Shown: positions 34,201 to 43,856 of the stretch, piece by piece
Position numbering within the stretch: the stretch's first letter is position 1
Layout: each line of letters begins with the position of its first letter
From: Hyphomicrobiales bacterium
Lineage (GTDB): Bacteria > Pseudomonadota > Alphaproteobacteria > Rhizobiales > Beijerinckiaceae
DNA: 64,000 nucleotides
Reading direction: 5' to 3'
NCBI GenBank assembly: GCA_900470095.1
Contig: UBZM01000028.1
Location: forward strand, 124,001-188,000
Notes under the pieces: model-generated
The model's database searches: none
What the model was told of the DNA's origin: nothing
The model's input: only the letters and a program-made list of their open reading frames with translations
Position numbers and translations under genes: made by a program

Positions 34201-34222
34201 GTGCAACTCTCTTGAGTCGCAC
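34201..34222. terminator. Terminator-like hairpin beyond the ten-gene minus-strand operon
   Basis: GTGC-a-ACTC and GAGT-c-GCAC pair around TCTT: an 8-bp stem with one internal mismatch. It lies about 90 bp past the stop of the racemase gene (34310) and upstream of the L,D-transpeptidase gene. It may end the 43698-34310 operon. Confidence 0.45.
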
Positions 34223-34309
34223 CCTTGCCCGGCGTCCGTTGTGCCTCGCGGCCACGGCGGACCCCGCCGACGATGATCCGTCAGAACCAAACGAGAAATG
34301 AGCCGGTAC

Positions 34310-35044
34310 TCAGCGCCGACCATATCTTGGAGGTGTCAGGCTGCGCGCGAACCAGTCGATGAAGCCGATGATATCGAAGACCGGACGTCCGGTTGCCTCC
34401 GCAATCGCAGCGGCATGAGGCGGCAGATTGGTACATTCGCACAGGATCGCCCCGACATTGGGGTGCCTGGCCACGAGGGCCAACGCTGCGTCGACGGCCT
34501 CGCGCTCGAGCGTGACGAAATCGGAAATCCCGCCCTGGCCCCCATAGACGCGGCGAAACAGGCTCTCCGGCGCCAGGCCTTCGATCGGCGTGTCCGTTCT
34601 GACGCCGACTGCGGCGAGGTGCCCTTGTGTCAGCGCTTCCGCAGCGAAGGTGAGAATACCGACCTGTTGGCCGGCAGGCAGCATCGCCTCGATCACCGGC
34701 GCCTGGAGCAGGCTGCTTGTCGCGACCGGCACCGGTAGCGCGGCGGCCATCTCCTTCTGCAGGAGCGCCAGGAAACCGCAACTCGTGGTTATGCCGCGCA
34801 CGCCGGTCGCGACCAGATCGAGCGCCGCATCAATGAAGGGTTCGAGCAGTCCGGCGGCCTGCCCATGGACCACCGCAGTCGGGCTCGCGCCGCGCACGAC
34901 GCGAAACTGAACCGGAAACGACCACGTCGTCCCGTTGCCGATATCGCCGGGCAGGCGCTGGAACTGCGTGTCGAGCATGAGCACGCCGATCCCAAGATCG
35001 GCTACGACGCCGCTTGTCTGCGCGGGAGTGAGATTGCTGTTCAC
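34310..35044 (-). CDS. Aspartate/glutamate/hydantoin racemase family protein
   Basis: This 244-residue protein has both catalytic cysteine regions of the PLP-independent Asp/Glu racemase superfamily: Cys89 in ITTSCGFLAL and Cys202/Cys204 in ILCECTNLPPHA. Members racemise amino acids or hydantoins, or act as maleate isomerases or decarboxylases. The GTG start at 35044 overlaps the preceding TGA (GTGA), giving tight coupling to the saccharopine-dehydrogenase-like gene. It is the last gene of the opine-like operon and may interconvert D and L forms of the released amino acid. Confidence 0.82.
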   Translation of the reverse strand: MNSNLTPAQTSGVVADLGIGVLMLDTQFQRLPGDIGNGTTWSFPVQFRVVRGASPTAVVHGQAAGLLEPFIDAALDLVATGVRGITTSCGFLALLQKEMAAALPVPVATSSLLQAPVIEAMLPAGQQVGILTFAAEALTQGHLAAVGVRTDTPIEGLAPESLFRRVYGGQGGISDFVTLEREAVDAALALVARHPNVGAILCECTNLPPHAAAIAEATGRPVFDIIGFIDWFARSLTPPRYGRR

Positions 35045-36204
35045 GATGCCGTTTCCATGCTCGAGTGCGCGGCGGAGGCGGTCGTGATCCCGTCGAAGAA
35101 CCATGCCAGGAAGCGATTGGCGCGTAGCGCGTCGATCGGGATATCTTCCTGAGCGACCAGCCCGGAACCGCTCAACCGTCCCTCCCGGATGAGATCCAGG
35201 ACAGCGGCAACATGAGATGCTGCTGTCCGCCGCATCGCGCTCAACGACACGGCCCCGATCGTCGTGGGAACGACGTGACGTGCGAATCTGCGTTCGATAC
35301 GCCGTCCGTTCCGCATGCCCACGGCTGTGATGAAGATCAGGAGCCGGTCGTCGTCGATCTCGGGAAGCGCATTCAGAAACAGGTTCCGTAGCAGATCCAT
35401 CCGGTGCCGCAGTTTCAGATCGTCCAGCAGGAACTTCATGTAGTCGAGATGACCGGGATAGCGGATGGTCCGCGAGACCAGGCTATCGACACGGCCTTCC
35501 AGATGCGTGCACAGGCTCGCGGGGATATTTCCGGAGACGAAGACCTCGTAGAGGCTATCGTCGAGACGGAGCTGCTCCTGCTCGGACAGGGGAGGCAGGC
35601 TTGTCACCTTGCCGTTGATCAACGCCGTCGAAGGCTGCAGATATTCCCGCAGCAAGGCATCGACATCCCATGTCAGGCCGTAGCCGAGCCGATTGGTCGA
35701 ATGCCGTGGCAAGGTGCCGATCCGGACATTCACCTCGCCGTGCATCGCACCCTTGGACAAAAGGTCCAGCACCAGCGGCGAGATCAGTCCTGGCGATACA
35801 CCGCATTGCGGAACGAAGCAGCTGGAGGCCGACCCGGCTTCGCGTCGAACCGCATCGAGGCCGGGCGTATCATCGCTCAGATCGAGGTAATGCACGCCGC
35901 TGCGCCGGGCGGCCGCAGCTATGGGGGGCGTCGCGGATGATGGCAGTGCGGCCACCACCGCGTCGGATCGCGCCAGCAGGCTGTCGAGCTTCGATGCGTT
36001 CCCGGGATCGATATCCACCAGGCGCAGATTGAGAGTGCGAGCGTTCACCCGAGCCGGCTCCGTCGGATCCACGATCACGACGTCGAACTCCGGCGCCTCG
36101 CGCAGCAGGACCGCCAGTGCCGAGCCAATTCTGCCGCCGCCAACGATCACCACAGAGAACGGGCGGTGTTTCTCCTCAAGCCTCGTCATCGGCGCATCAG
36201 GCAT
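35041..36204 (-). CDS. Saccharopine dehydrogenase-like NAD(P)-binding protein
   Basis: This 387-residue protein has an N-terminal Rossmann domain ([17 protein letters not shown], then VVIVDPTEP). The saccharopine-dehydrogenase catalytic region ([20 protein letters not shown]) and a dimerisation/substrate domain follow. The family reductively forms or oxidatively splits secondary amines joining an amino acid to a keto acid, or reduces imines. It overlaps the ATPase gene by 8 bp. With an opine-oxidase-like enzyme in the same operon, a role with an N-(carboxyalkyl) amino acid or a cyclic imine is plausible. Confidence 0.85.
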   Translation of the reverse strand: MPDAPMTRLEEKHRPFSVVIVGGGRIGSALAVLLREAPEFDVVIVDPTEPARVNARTLNLRLVDIDPGNASKLDSLLARSDAVVAALPSSATPPIAAAARRSGVHYLDLSDDTPGLDAVRREAGSASSCFVPQCGVSPGLISPLVLDLLSKGAMHGEVNVRIGTLPRHSTNRLGYGLTWDVDALLREYLQPSTALINGKVTSLPPLSEQEQLRLDDSLYEVFVSGNIPASLCTHLEGRVDSLVSRTIRYPGHLDYMKFLLDDLKLRHRMDLLRNLFLNALPEIDDDRLLIFITAVGMRNGRRIERRFARHVVPTTIGAVSLSAMRRTAASHVAAVLDLIREGRLSGSGLVAQEDIPIDALRANRFLAWFFDGITTASAAHSSMETAS

Positions 36205-36994
36205 GGAAGCGCGACAGGAACGCCTTCAGGCGCTCATTGCTCGGGCTGCGCAGAATATCGGTCGGTGAGCCCTCCGCTGCGATGCGCCCGGCTTCCATGA
36301 AGACGATCCGCTCCGAGACGTCGGCAGCAAACGAGATCTCATGGGTGACGATGACCATCGTCATTCCCTGATCAGCGAGGCTGCGTACGACGCCGAGAAC
36401 CTCTCCGACCAATTCGGGGTCGAGCGCGCTTGTGACTTCGTCCAGGAGAAGGGCATCCGGCTGCATGGCCAGGGCCCGCGCGATCGCGACGCGCTGCTTC
36501 TGTCCGCCGGAAAGCTGGTTCGGCCAGGCATCCCGTTTCTCGGCGAGCCCGACCTTTGCGATATAGTCCATCGCGATCTCGACGGCCTCGGCCCGCGACT
36601 TGCGCTGCACGACGACCGGTCCTTCGATCACGTTCTCCAGGACTGTCTTGTGGGGAAACAGATTGAAGTGCTGGAATACCATGCCGACATGGCGCCGCAG
36701 CTCGCCCTGACCCATGAAATGGGCGTCGCCGACATGTTTGGGACCGACGCGCCGGCCGCGGAAAATGATATCGCCGGCATCAGGCCTTTCCAGCATGTTC
36801 ATGCAGCGGATGAAGGTGGACTTTCCCGAGCCGGACGGGCCGATGATCGAGAGCACCTCACCGGCTTTCACGGCCAGGTCGATGCCGTGGAGCACCTTCA
36901 GGGCACCGAAGTTCTTGGTGATGCCGGAGGCTTCCAGGAGGGAGCCGGACGAAGCAGAGGAGGGCGTGGAGGTCGACGAAGGCTTGGAGGTCAT
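36197..36994 (-). CDS. Polar amino-acid ABC transporter ATP-binding protein
   Basis: This 265-residue ATPase of the GlnQ/OccP type has Walker [11 protein letters not shown], signature LSGGQKQR, Walker [14 protein letters not shown] and H-loop VTHEISFA. The first 15 residues are serine/threonine-rich, an unusual low-complexity leader. It is co-transcribed with permease and binding-protein genes upstream. Confidence 0.93.
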   Translation of the reverse strand: MTSKPSSTSTPSSASSGSLLEASGITKNFGALKVLHGIDLAVKAGEVLSIIGPSGSGKSTFIRCMNMLERPDAGDIIFRGRRVGPKHVGDAHFMGQGELRRHVGMVFQHFNLFPHKTVLENVIEGPVVVQRKSRAEAVEIAMDYIAKVGLAEKRDAWPNQLSGGQKQRVAIARALAMQPDALLLDEVTSALDPELVGEVLGVVRSLADQGMTMVIVTHEISFAADVSERIVFMEAGRIAAEGSPTDILRSPSNERLKAFLSRFHA

Positions 36995-37007
36995 GGAACG
37001 CCTTTCC

Positions 37008-37670
37008 TCAATTGCCCGCGCGCATGCGGCGCTCGACGACGTCGGCGAATTTCGTGATCGGGAACAGGATGACGAAGTAGAGGATCGCGACGGCCGTATA
37101 GGCCTCCAGCGGGCGATAGGTCTGCCCGTTCACAACGGTGGCCATATAGGTGAGGTCAGCGACCGAAATGACCGAGACGAGCGAGGTGTTCTTGAACTGC
37201 GTGACAGACTGATTGATGAAGGCGGGCATCATCCTGCGGATCGCCTGCGGAAGAACGATCCGGCGCATGACTTGCCATCCCGACATGCCGATCGCTGCGC
37301 CTGCTTCGGATTGCCCCTTGTCGATCGAGACGATGCCGCCCCTGAAGACTTCGGCATAGAAGGCGGCCGCGTAGAGCGACAGCGTCGTCATCGCCGCTGC
37401 CCAGTTCGGGATGTCGATGCCGAGGATGAGCGGCAAGGCGTAATAGATCCAGAGAAGCTGCACGAGCAGGGGAGTGCAGCGGAACAGCTCCTGGAAACCC
37501 TGCGCGAACCAGTTCAGCGGTCCATTGCCCGACAGCCGCGCGAAGCAGACCGCCAGGCCGAGGACCAGGCCAAGCGCGATCGAGCCGATCGTATAGACGA
37601 CGGTGATCCACGCCCCCAGCAGGAAGAGATCGCTCGCCTGGAGGATCGGGGCAAAGCTCCACGTGTACAT
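37008..37670 (-). CDS. Polar amino-acid ABC transporter permease
   Basis: This 220-residue inner-membrane permease of the HisM/GlnP family has its docking loop in [23 protein letters not shown]. It is the only permease of this system. Octopine and histidine importers use two, so this one must work as a homodimer or borrow a partner. It lies 13 bp upstream of the ATPase gene. Confidence 0.92.
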   Translation of the reverse strand: MYTWSFAPILQASDLFLLGAWITVVYTIGSIALGLVLGLAVCFARLSGNGPLNWFAQGFQELFRCTPLLVQLLWIYYALPLILGIDIPNWAAAMTTLSLYAAAFYAEVFRGGIVSIDKGQSEAGAAIGMSGWQVMRRIVLPQAIRRMMPAFINQSVTQFKNTSLVSVISVADLTYMATVVNGQTYRPLEAYTAVAILYFVILFPITKFADVVERRMRAGN

Positions 37671-37693
37671 GTTCTCTCCAGCCTTCCGTGGAA

Positions 37694-37711
37694 GCGGCCC
37701 TCGCGGGCCGC
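37694..37711 (-). terminator. Intercistronic stem-loop after the binding-protein gene
   Basis: GCGGCCC and GGGCCGC form a perfect 7-bp stem around the tetraloop TCGC. It sits in the 49-bp gap between the binding-protein stop (37720) and the permease start (37670). There is no T-run, so attenuation or RNA protection is likely. Confidence 0.6.
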
Positions 37712-37719
37712 CTGGGAGT

Positions 37720-38547
37720 TCAGCCGCCGAAGCCGAAGCCTTCGGGCATATCGTCCAGCGTGATGCCGAACGGCTCGAGGCTGTTCACGATCCAGGTCTG
37801 GTTGTTGCCGATGCGACGGTTGTACTCGGCCCAGGAGGAGATGAAGGCCTTCCATTTCTCGTCGGTCCCCCAGTTCATCGCCACGACCGAGGGAGTGGAG
37901 AGCACGGGCTGCGGCACCATGACCTTACCGATGCCGCTCGCCTTCTTGGCCATGACCAGGCCGTTGAGCATCGTATTCACGAGGCCGTCGGCCTTGCCGG
38001 TGACAACGGCGACGATCGCTTCATCGCGGGATTTGAACCGAAGCATCTTTGCCTTCGGCAGGTATTGCTGCGCGATGAGATCCTGGGAGGAGCCGAGATC
38101 GACGGCAAAAGTGTATTTGGGATCGTTGAGCTCGGCCCAGCTCCGCTTCGACAACTCGGGCTTCGGCGAGACGATGACGAAGCTGTTGAAATAGGTCGGC
38201 TGCGAGAACGCGACCGACAGCGCCCGTTGTGGCGTTGCCGTGACGCCCAGGGCCAGATCGGCCTTGCCGCTCTGCACGTCCAGGATCGAATTGGGCCAGG
38301 TCGATTCCACGACCTGCAATTTGACGCCCAGCGTCTTGGCGATGTCCCTGGCCATCTCGATGGCAAAGCCGCGCCATTCGCCGGTCCGGGGATCCTTGTT
38401 GAAATAGGGATCCTCATTGAGGATTCCCGGGATACGCAGAACGCCGCGAGCGCGCACGGCTTCCACGGTGTCCTCGGCTCTGGCGGTTCCTGAAAGTGCC
38501 AGCAGCGAGAGGCCGGCGGCGCAGATGGCCCGAACGACTTGTTTCAT
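37720..38547 (-). CDS. Polar amino-acid/opine ABC transporter substrate-binding protein
   Basis: This 275-residue family 3 binding protein has a clear Sec signal (cleavage after GTARA near residue 24). It then reads VRARGVLRIPGILNEDPYF and GFAIEMARDIAKTLGVKLQVVE. I start it at ATG 38547; the frame is open to 38745 but that overlaps the preceding gene and lacks coding character. Family members bind polar amino acids and opines. It is separated from the DapA-like gene by 121 bp containing a CTCGC-N7-GCGAG hairpin at about 38616-38632. Confidence 0.92.
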   Translation of the reverse strand: MKQVVRAICAAGLSLLALSGTARAEDTVEAVRARGVLRIPGILNEDPYFNKDPRTGEWRGFAIEMARDIAKTLGVKLQVVESTWPNSILDVQSGKADLALGVTATPQRALSVAFSQPTYFNSFVIVSPKPELSKRSWAELNDPKYTFAVDLGSSQDLIAQQYLPKAKMLRFKSRDEAIVAVVTGKADGLVNTMLNGLVMAKKASGIGKVMVPQPVLSTPSVVAMNWGTDEKWKAFISSWAEYNRRIGNNQTWIVNSLEPFGITLDDMPEGFGFGG

Positions 38548-38668
38548 GTGGTCTAGCTCCGTTCCCCGCCGATATGCTCGGCCTTGCTCCGATAACCGGA
38601 TTGATGGCAGCGTAGGCGAGCCACCCTCGCGAACAATGCGAGAGTAGCCCCGTGTCCTACCGGTTTTT

Positions 38669-39577
38669 TTATATGTTGGCGGCCGCCTCATAGGTCTTGA
38701 GGCTCGCCTCGAGGGCCGCCAGGCTCTCCGGCCGCAACGGAGCAAGCGGCGCGCGCATTTCGGCGCTGATGTCTCCGGCGCGTGCGAGTGCTGCCTTCAG
38801 GGGAGCCGGATTGCTCTCGATGAAGAGGTGTCCGACGACGTCGAAGAGAGCCTCGTGGAGGCGCCGCGCCTTGTCTGTCTCGCCAGCGACCCAGGCTTTG
38901 TGCAGAGCGACAATGTCGTTGGGCAGCAGGTTCGAGGCGACGCTCGTCACGCCGTCGGCACCGACCGCGAGGAAGGGAAGCGTGAGCCCATCGTCACCCG
39001 AGTGGATCACGAATTCCTCACCGAGGGCGCGGCGCAGTTCGGTGATCCTCTCAACCTTGCCGCCGGCCTCCTTGATGCCGACGATGTTGGCGTGGGCCTT
39101 CGCGAGGCGCGCCGCCGTATCCGGCGCGATCTCGACCCCGGTGCGTCCCGGTACGCTGTAGAGCATGATCGGAATCTCCACTGCCGCGGCAATGGCGGAG
39201 AAATGGTCGAACAGACCAGCCTGCGAGGGCTTGTTGTAATAGGGCGTGACGATCAGGAGGCCGTCGACGCCCAGCGCCTGCGCGCGCAGGGCTTTCCCGA
39301 TGGCCAGGTTCGTCGCGTTCGAGCCTGCGCCAGCCATCACGAAGGCCCGGCCCTTGGCCGCTGCGACCGTGGTGCGAATGACGTCCTCCGCCTCGCTGTC
39401 GCTCAGGGTCGCGGCCTCGCCGGTCGTGCCGACCGGCACGAGGCCGGCCACACCCGCTTCCAGCTGCTTCTTGATCAGGGCTTCGAGCGCGGGCGCGTCG
39501 ACGGCGCCGTTCCTGAATGGCGTGACGAGGGCCGTGAAGACGCCAGCCATGCGCTGGCGAAGTTGCTTATCGATCAT
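38669..39577 (-). CDS. DapA/NAL-family aldolase-lyase (4-hydroxy-tetrahydrodipicolinate synthase type)
   Basis: This 302-residue class I aldolase has the full DapA signature: GTTGEAATL (Thr51-Thr52), YSVPGRTGVE (Tyr140, Arg145) and the Schiff-base lysine Lys169 in IVGIKEAGG. Residues look closer to true DapA than to the hydroxyproline-pathway deaminase. Genes in catabolic operons with this fold cleave or deaminate keto acids rather than making lysine. With the flanking aldehyde dehydrogenase it could turn an imino-acid or hydroxy-keto acid into a semialdehyde. Confidence 0.9.
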   Translation of the reverse strand: MIDKQLRQRMAGVFTALVTPFRNGAVDAPALEALIKKQLEAGVAGLVPVGTTGEAATLSDSEAEDVIRTTVAAAKGRAFVMAGAGSNATNLAIGKALRAQALGVDGLLIVTPYYNKPSQAGLFDHFSAIAAAVEIPIMLYSVPGRTGVEIAPDTAARLAKAHANIVGIKEAGGKVERITELRRALGEEFVIHSGDDGLTLPFLAVGADGVTSVASNLLPNDIVALHKAWVAGETDKARRLHEALFDVVGHLFIESNPAPLKAALARAGDISAEMRAPLAPLRPESLAALEASLKTYEAAANI

Positions 39578-39600
39578 GATACTGTCCTTTCCCCGAAGCC

Positions 39601-41001
39601 TCAGTCGATGACGACCTTGGTCTCGCTCATTTCCCGCAAGGTCATGTGGATGCCCTCGCGCCCCAGGCCGCTGGACTTGATCCCGCCGAACGGCACATTC
39701 TCGGCCCTGAAATCCGGGCCCTCATTGATCATCACGCCGCCGACGCGCAGTTCGCGCGAGAAGCGTTTCACCAATGCATGATCGTTGGTGAAGACGCCGG
39801 CCTGGAGGCCGTAGATGCTGTCGCTGACCTCGGCGATCACGCTGCCGACATCGCTGAAGCGACGGACTGCCAGAACCGGGCCGAAGGTTTCGGAGCGCAC
39901 GAGGTCGGTGCCTTCCGACACGTCGTCGAGGAGCGTCGGAGCAAAGAGCGTCCCCTTCCGGACGCCGCCCGCCAGAAGCTTTGCGCCATCGGCGATGGCC
40001 AGCCTGACCCGCCGCTCCACCTCCATGGCAGCCGGCTCATCGATGACGGTGCCCATGACCGTGTCCGCGTCGGCCGGATCGCCCGTGCGGACGGCTGCCA
40101 TCTTCTCGCGGATCCGCTCCAGCACGGTTTCGCGAATGGAGTCGTGAAGGAAGAGGCGCTTCACCGCAGCGCAGCTTTGCCCGGCGATTTCGAAACGATG
40201 GCCAATCGCAACCTCGGCTGCGCGGTCCAGATCGGCATCGGGCATGACGATCAGCGGATCGTTGCCGCCAAGCTCCATCAGGCATCGAACCAGGCCGGAT
40301 GCATTCTTCAGCGCCAGCCCGGCCGCGGGGCCGCCCGTGAAGCTCAGAATGTCGATATCGCCGCCGGCAATGGTCGCGGCCACCTCGGCCCCGCCATGCA
40401 CGACGGTGAACAGGCCTGCGGGAAAGCCGGCCTTGGCAGCGAGTTCGGCCAGGCGCTCCGCTGCGAGCGGTGCCTTCGGTGACGGCTTGGCAACGACCGC
40501 GTTGCCGGCCGCGATCGCTGGACCGAGCTTGTGGCAGAGCAGGTTGAGCGGATAGTTGAAGGGCGTGATCGCCCCGACCACGCCGGCGGCTTCGTAGGTG
40601 ATGGACGCGAGCTTGCTGGGCGCGCCGGGCAGGATCGCCGTCGGCAGCACCTCGCCATGCAGCACGGTCACTGCGTCGCCGGACAGGCGCAACGTATTCT
40701 GGGCGCGGCGGACCTCATTGCGAGCCTCCGCGATCGTCTTGCCGACTTCGGCGCAGATGATCTTGGCCATATCGTCAGCTTCATCAGCGAGAAGCTCCGC
40801 GAGGCGATAGAGCAAGGCCTTGCGTTCCGCCGGGGTGCTGAAGCGGAACTCGCGCCACGCCCTGCGCGCGGCTTGCAGAGCCTTTGCGACCGCGACCTCA
40901 TCGGCAACCGCGACCTGACCAATTCTGGCGCCCGAGTAGGGATTGAACACCTCGATCTGTGAGGATGCGGCTGCGGGACGTTTCACAAGGGTGATGGTCA
41001 C
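39601..41001 (-). CDS. NAD(P)-dependent aldehyde dehydrogenase
   Basis: This 466-residue enzyme of the aldehyde dehydrogenase superfamily has Asn149 (TPFNYP), Lys172 (AKPSPKAP), general base Glu243 (MELGGNDP) and nucleophile Cys277 (GQSCAAVKR). The closest subgroup by eye is the lactaldehyde/succinate-semialdehyde type. It probably oxidises the semialdehyde made by the DapA-like enzyme 23 bp downstream in the same operon; alpha-ketoglutarate semialdehyde is one candidate. Confidence 0.93.
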   Translation of the reverse strand: MTITLVKRPAAASSQIEVFNPYSGARIGQVAVADEVAVAKALQAARRAWREFRFSTPAERKALLYRLAELLADEADDMAKIICAEVGKTIAEARNEVRRAQNTLRLSGDAVTVLHGEVLPTAILPGAPSKLASITYEAAGVVGAITPFNYPLNLLCHKLGPAIAAGNAVVAKPSPKAPLAAERLAELAAKAGFPAGLFTVVHGGAEVAATIAGGDIDILSFTGGPAAGLALKNASGLVRCLMELGGNDPLIVMPDADLDRAAEVAIGHRFEIAGQSCAAVKRLFLHDSIRETVLERIREKMAAVRTGDPADADTVMGTVIDEPAAMEVERRVRLAIADGAKLLAGGVRKGTLFAPTLLDDVSEGTDLVRSETFGPVLAVRRFSDVGSVIAEVSDSIYGLQAGVFTNDHALVKRFSRELRVGGVMINEGPDFRAENVPFGGIKSSGLGREGIHMTLREMSETKVVID

Positions 41002-41004
41002 GGT

Positions 41005-42288
41005 CTAGGACTCCAGATCGTCTGTTTTCAGGTCGGCAAGTGCTGCCAAGGACACCGGCCGCAGGGGCCAACGTGGTGGGATGGCCGAAGGCACGGCCTC
41101 GCCGCGCAGGGCAGCGATCGTCGGGCCGCAGAAACGCCCCTGGCAGACACCCATCCCGAACCGCCCCATGAGGCGGATCTCCCGAGTCGAGGCATCGTCC
41201 GGGAGCGATCTGAAGTCGGAGAGGCGACGCGCCTCGCAGCGGCAGATCAGCGTCTCCGGCGTGGGCTCCGGCAAGGCAGAACGGAACAGGTCGGAGAGGG
41301 CGGCCTGGACATTCCGCGCTGCCGTGAGCCTGGCCTCGCCTGGCTCGGGAAGCCGCATTCCCAGACGCGCGAGGATTTCGCGAGCTGCGCGGCGACCATC
41401 CAGAATGGCTGCGTCCGCGCCGAGGACTTCACGCCCGTCGCCGGCAAGGACAACGGGAACGGCCCCGCCAGGATCAGAAAGGGGTATGCCGACCCGGTTG
41501 GGTTCGATGCCGTCATGGACCAGCATATGCCGGGCGCGGAGGCGATGAACCGTGCCATTGCGCCTGACCCGAATCTCCAGCCCCACATCATCCTCGCGAA
41601 CGGAGAGGATGTCGGCTCCTGTCCGGTAGGGGACCCGATGCGACAGGAGCGTGGCGACATAAGAGGCCGCCTCGCCGAGTTGCGGTCCTGCCCAGGCCAT
41701 TCGCAGCAACGAGTTGAAGCGAACCCACGGACGGCCCCGCTCCAACACCGCGACCGGCGGGTTACCAGCCTTGGCAAGCTGTGCGGACACGGCAAGAAGG
41801 AGGGGGCCTGTCCCGGCGACCAGAATCGGCCCGGTCGGTGGAACGCCGGTTTCCTTGAGCAGGACCTGGGCGCCGCCGGCGGTCATGACACCCGGCAGAT
41901 CCCAGCCTTCGAACGGGTGGATCTTCTCAACCGCTCCGACCGCAATGACCGCCGCGCGGACGCTGCGGGCAACAACCCTACCAGACTCCCGATCGTCGAG
42001 GAGATGGCGGCCATCTCCGTCGACACCGAGGAAGACGGTGCCAGTGCACAACTCGATGCGGCTGCCGGCAGCGTCGACACGCTGTGCGAGCTCTGCCCAG
42101 TTGCGTCGGTGCCGCGCGGGCGCATGCACGGCGTGGGTTGCGCCGCGGGCTACCTGGCGATGGATCGCGCCGCCCAGTTGATCGCGCTGCTCGACCAGAA
42201 GCACAGGCAATCCAGCCTCGGCCAGAGTGGCCGCGGCGCTGGTTCCTGCCGGTCCGCCGCCGACGACGAGAATCGGAGCGTCACTCAT
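41005..42288 (-). CDS. FAD-dependent opine-oxidase/HcnB-like subunit with C-terminal [2Fe-2S] domain
   Basis: This 427-residue flavoprotein has an FAD motif (VVGGGPAGTSAAATLAEAG) and a second nucleotide-binding region near 150. A C-terminal BFD-like iron-sulfur domain carries Cys349, Cys351, Cys382 and Cys387 (CRC and CQGRFC). It matches the A subunit of octopine/nopaline oxidases, hydrogen cyanide synthase HcnB and D-hydroxyproline dehydrogenases. These pass electrons from amine oxidation to the respiratory chain. It overlaps the small ferredoxin-like gene by 8 bp. Confidence 0.9.
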   Translation of the reverse strand: MSDAPILVVGGGPAGTSAAATLAEAGLPVLLVEQRDQLGGAIHRQVARGATHAVHAPARHRRNWAELAQRVDAAGSRIELCTGTVFLGVDGDGRHLLDDRESGRVVARSVRAAVIAVGAVEKIHPFEGWDLPGVMTAGGAQVLLKETGVPPTGPILVAGTGPLLLAVSAQLAKAGNPPVAVLERGRPWVRFNSLLRMAWAGPQLGEAASYVATLLSHRVPYRTGADILSVREDDVGLEIRVRRNGTVHRLRARHMLVHDGIEPNRVGIPLSDPGGAVPVVLAGDGREVLGADAAILDGRRAAREILARLGMRLPEPGEARLTAARNVQAALSDLFRSALPEPTPETLICRCEARRLSDFRSLPDDASTREIRLMGRFGMGVCQGRFCGPTIAALRGEAVPSAIPPRWPLRPVSLAALADLKTDDLES

Positions 42289-42544
42289 CCGACACCACCA
42301 CCGCAGGCATGGACCCGATTCTCAGCCCATCCCGGGCGAGCGTCAGGCAGGCTTCGACCGGTGCACCTCCTTCGATGGCGACGACGCAAGCCTGACACGC
42401 GCCGATGCCGCAGAAGACACGCCCGCGTGCCGGGCCGCCCGCCGGGCCGAGGTTGATGATGCCGGCCCGGCCCAACGCAGCTGCGATCGTCTCGCCAGGG
42501 CGGAAGGGCACGACATAATCGTTCCAGAATATCCGCGTCATCAT
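42281..42544 (-). CDS. Small (2Fe-2S)-binding subunit (HcnA-like)
   Basis: This 87-residue plant-type ferredoxin-like protein has cluster ligands Cys45, Cys50, Cys53 and Cys66 (FCGIGACQAC and EACL). It corresponds to HcnA and to the gamma subunit of opine and D-hydroxyproline dehydrogenases. It overlaps both neighbouring genes, which points to assembly of one heterotrimeric enzyme from the three products. Confidence 0.93.
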   Translation of the reverse strand: MMTRIFWNDYVVPFRPGETIAAALGRAGIINLGPAGGPARGRVFCGIGACQACVVAIEGGAPVEACLTLARDGLRIGSMPAVVVSDE

Positions 42545-43698
42545 GCGCTGCTCCCGCCCCTGGCGAAGCGAGTGGGTGTCAGCATCGAAAGATCCGCGGC
42601 GGGCGGTCGGTCCAGGATCATTCGCGCCGCTGACTCGCCCATGAAGGGGCCAAGGCAGATGCCGTCGCCTTCGAAACCGGTCGCGATCACGAGCCCCTCG
42701 ACATGCGGATGCCTGCCGATGATCGGCAACCCATCGCGGGAGGCGGTGCGCACACCGGCGAATGTTCTCACCACGCGCCGTGCTCCGAGCGGTGGATAGA
42801 GCTCGAGCGCTGCACGCAGGATGGCCGACACGGTCACCGCGTCCGTCCGATGATCGCTGCGATTGTCCTCGCGGCTTCCGCCCAGCAGGAACTGACCGGT
42901 GACCAGCGGATCGATGACGAGGCCGATATGCGATCTGTCCAGAGCGATGCCACGCTTGGCCGCAAGATAGGATGCGGCCATGAGATGCCCATCGATGGCG
43001 GGGCGCCCGGTGCTTGCCCGATCGGTGACGATCATCTGTCCCTTGCGGGGGATGAGAATGTCGCCGAGATTCAGGAGATGGGCCGATCCGATCCCGGCCG
43101 CGACAAGGACGGCGTCCGCCGACAGGATTTCGTCCGTGAGCGCGACGCCGACGGCACGGCCATCCCGCACCATGATCTCGGAGACCGGCGCCCGGCGCCG
43201 CACGTCGATGTCGCTCCGCTGCAGCAGGCGCGCGGTGATCTGGTAACCAAGCGCATGGCCGTCATCGGGAATTTCGAGCGCAGCCGTGACGCCGTCGCCA
43301 AGTCCAGGGATGCGCTGCACCAGGTCGGCTCGCGCGACCTCGATCACGCGTTCGCCGGCCAGGGCGAGGTCGGCGCCATGCTGCGACACGAGCTCCGCTT
43401 CAAGGGCGTTCTGCGCAATCAGGAAGGTGGAGCGGCGATGGAACAGCCCGGTGAACAGGCCCTCTGTTTCCAACTGGCCGTAGAAGGCCCTGGCATGACG
43501 GGCGAGCTCCATCATCGGCCCCGGGCGCTTGCTCGCTACCGAGACCGCGCCGTCGGATGCGCCGGTTGCACCGGCTGCCGGGCCCGACGCATCGAGCACC
43601 GTGACCCTTGCGCCCGCGGCTGCGAGGAAATGGGCGGCGGCAGCACCGACGATCCCAGCGCCAACGACGGCAACATGCATTGAGGATGGGCGGGCCAT
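42541..43698 (-). CDS. FAD-dependent oxidoreductase, DadA/HcnC/opine-oxidase B-like subunit
   Basis: This 385-residue flavoprotein of the DAO family has the N-terminal FAD motif VAVVGAGIVGAAAAHFL and the C-terminal FAD motif GRHPHVEGLVIATGFEGDG. It would hold the site for oxidising the C-N bond of a D-amino acid, imino acid or opine. It is first of ten same-strand genes ending at 34310 and divergent from the LysR gene. I chose ATG 43698; the frame extends to 43878 without family similarity. Confidence 0.9.
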   Translation of the reverse strand: MARPSSMHVAVVGAGIVGAAAAHFLAAAGARVTVLDASGPAAGATGASDGAVSVASKRPGPMMELARHARAFYGQLETEGLFTGLFHRRSTFLIAQNALEAELVSQHGADLALAGERVIEVARADLVQRIPGLGDGVTAALEIPDDGHALGYQITARLLQRSDIDVRRRAPVSEIMVRDGRAVGVALTDEILSADAVLVAAGIGSAHLLNLGDILIPRKGQMIVTDRASTGRPAIDGHLMAASYLAAKRGIALDRSHIGLVIDPLVTGQFLLGGSREDNRSDHRTDAVTVSAILRAALELYPPLGARRVVRTFAGVRTASRDGLPIIGRHPHVEGLVIATGFEGDGICLGPFMGESAARMILDRPPAADLSMLTPTRFARGGSSA

Positions 43699-43856
43699 GA
43701 CGGCGATCTTGTTTCCCGGAAGAGGTGCGCGGAACCTCTTCCGCTTCGCCCCGCCGGTCGATCCAAATGATCGGGCCCGACTTGCCTCATTGTTTGAAAG
43801 TGGCGGAAAGCTTTTGGCTGTGGGACATGCAGGTCGCTTTCCTGGGAAGGGCTGCC

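Noticed and set aside
38616-38670. Rho-independent terminator after CTCGC-N7-GCGAG with a run of seven T
   Set aside because: The T-run lies on the plus strand, whereas both flanking genes are transcribed from the minus strand, where it reads as A.
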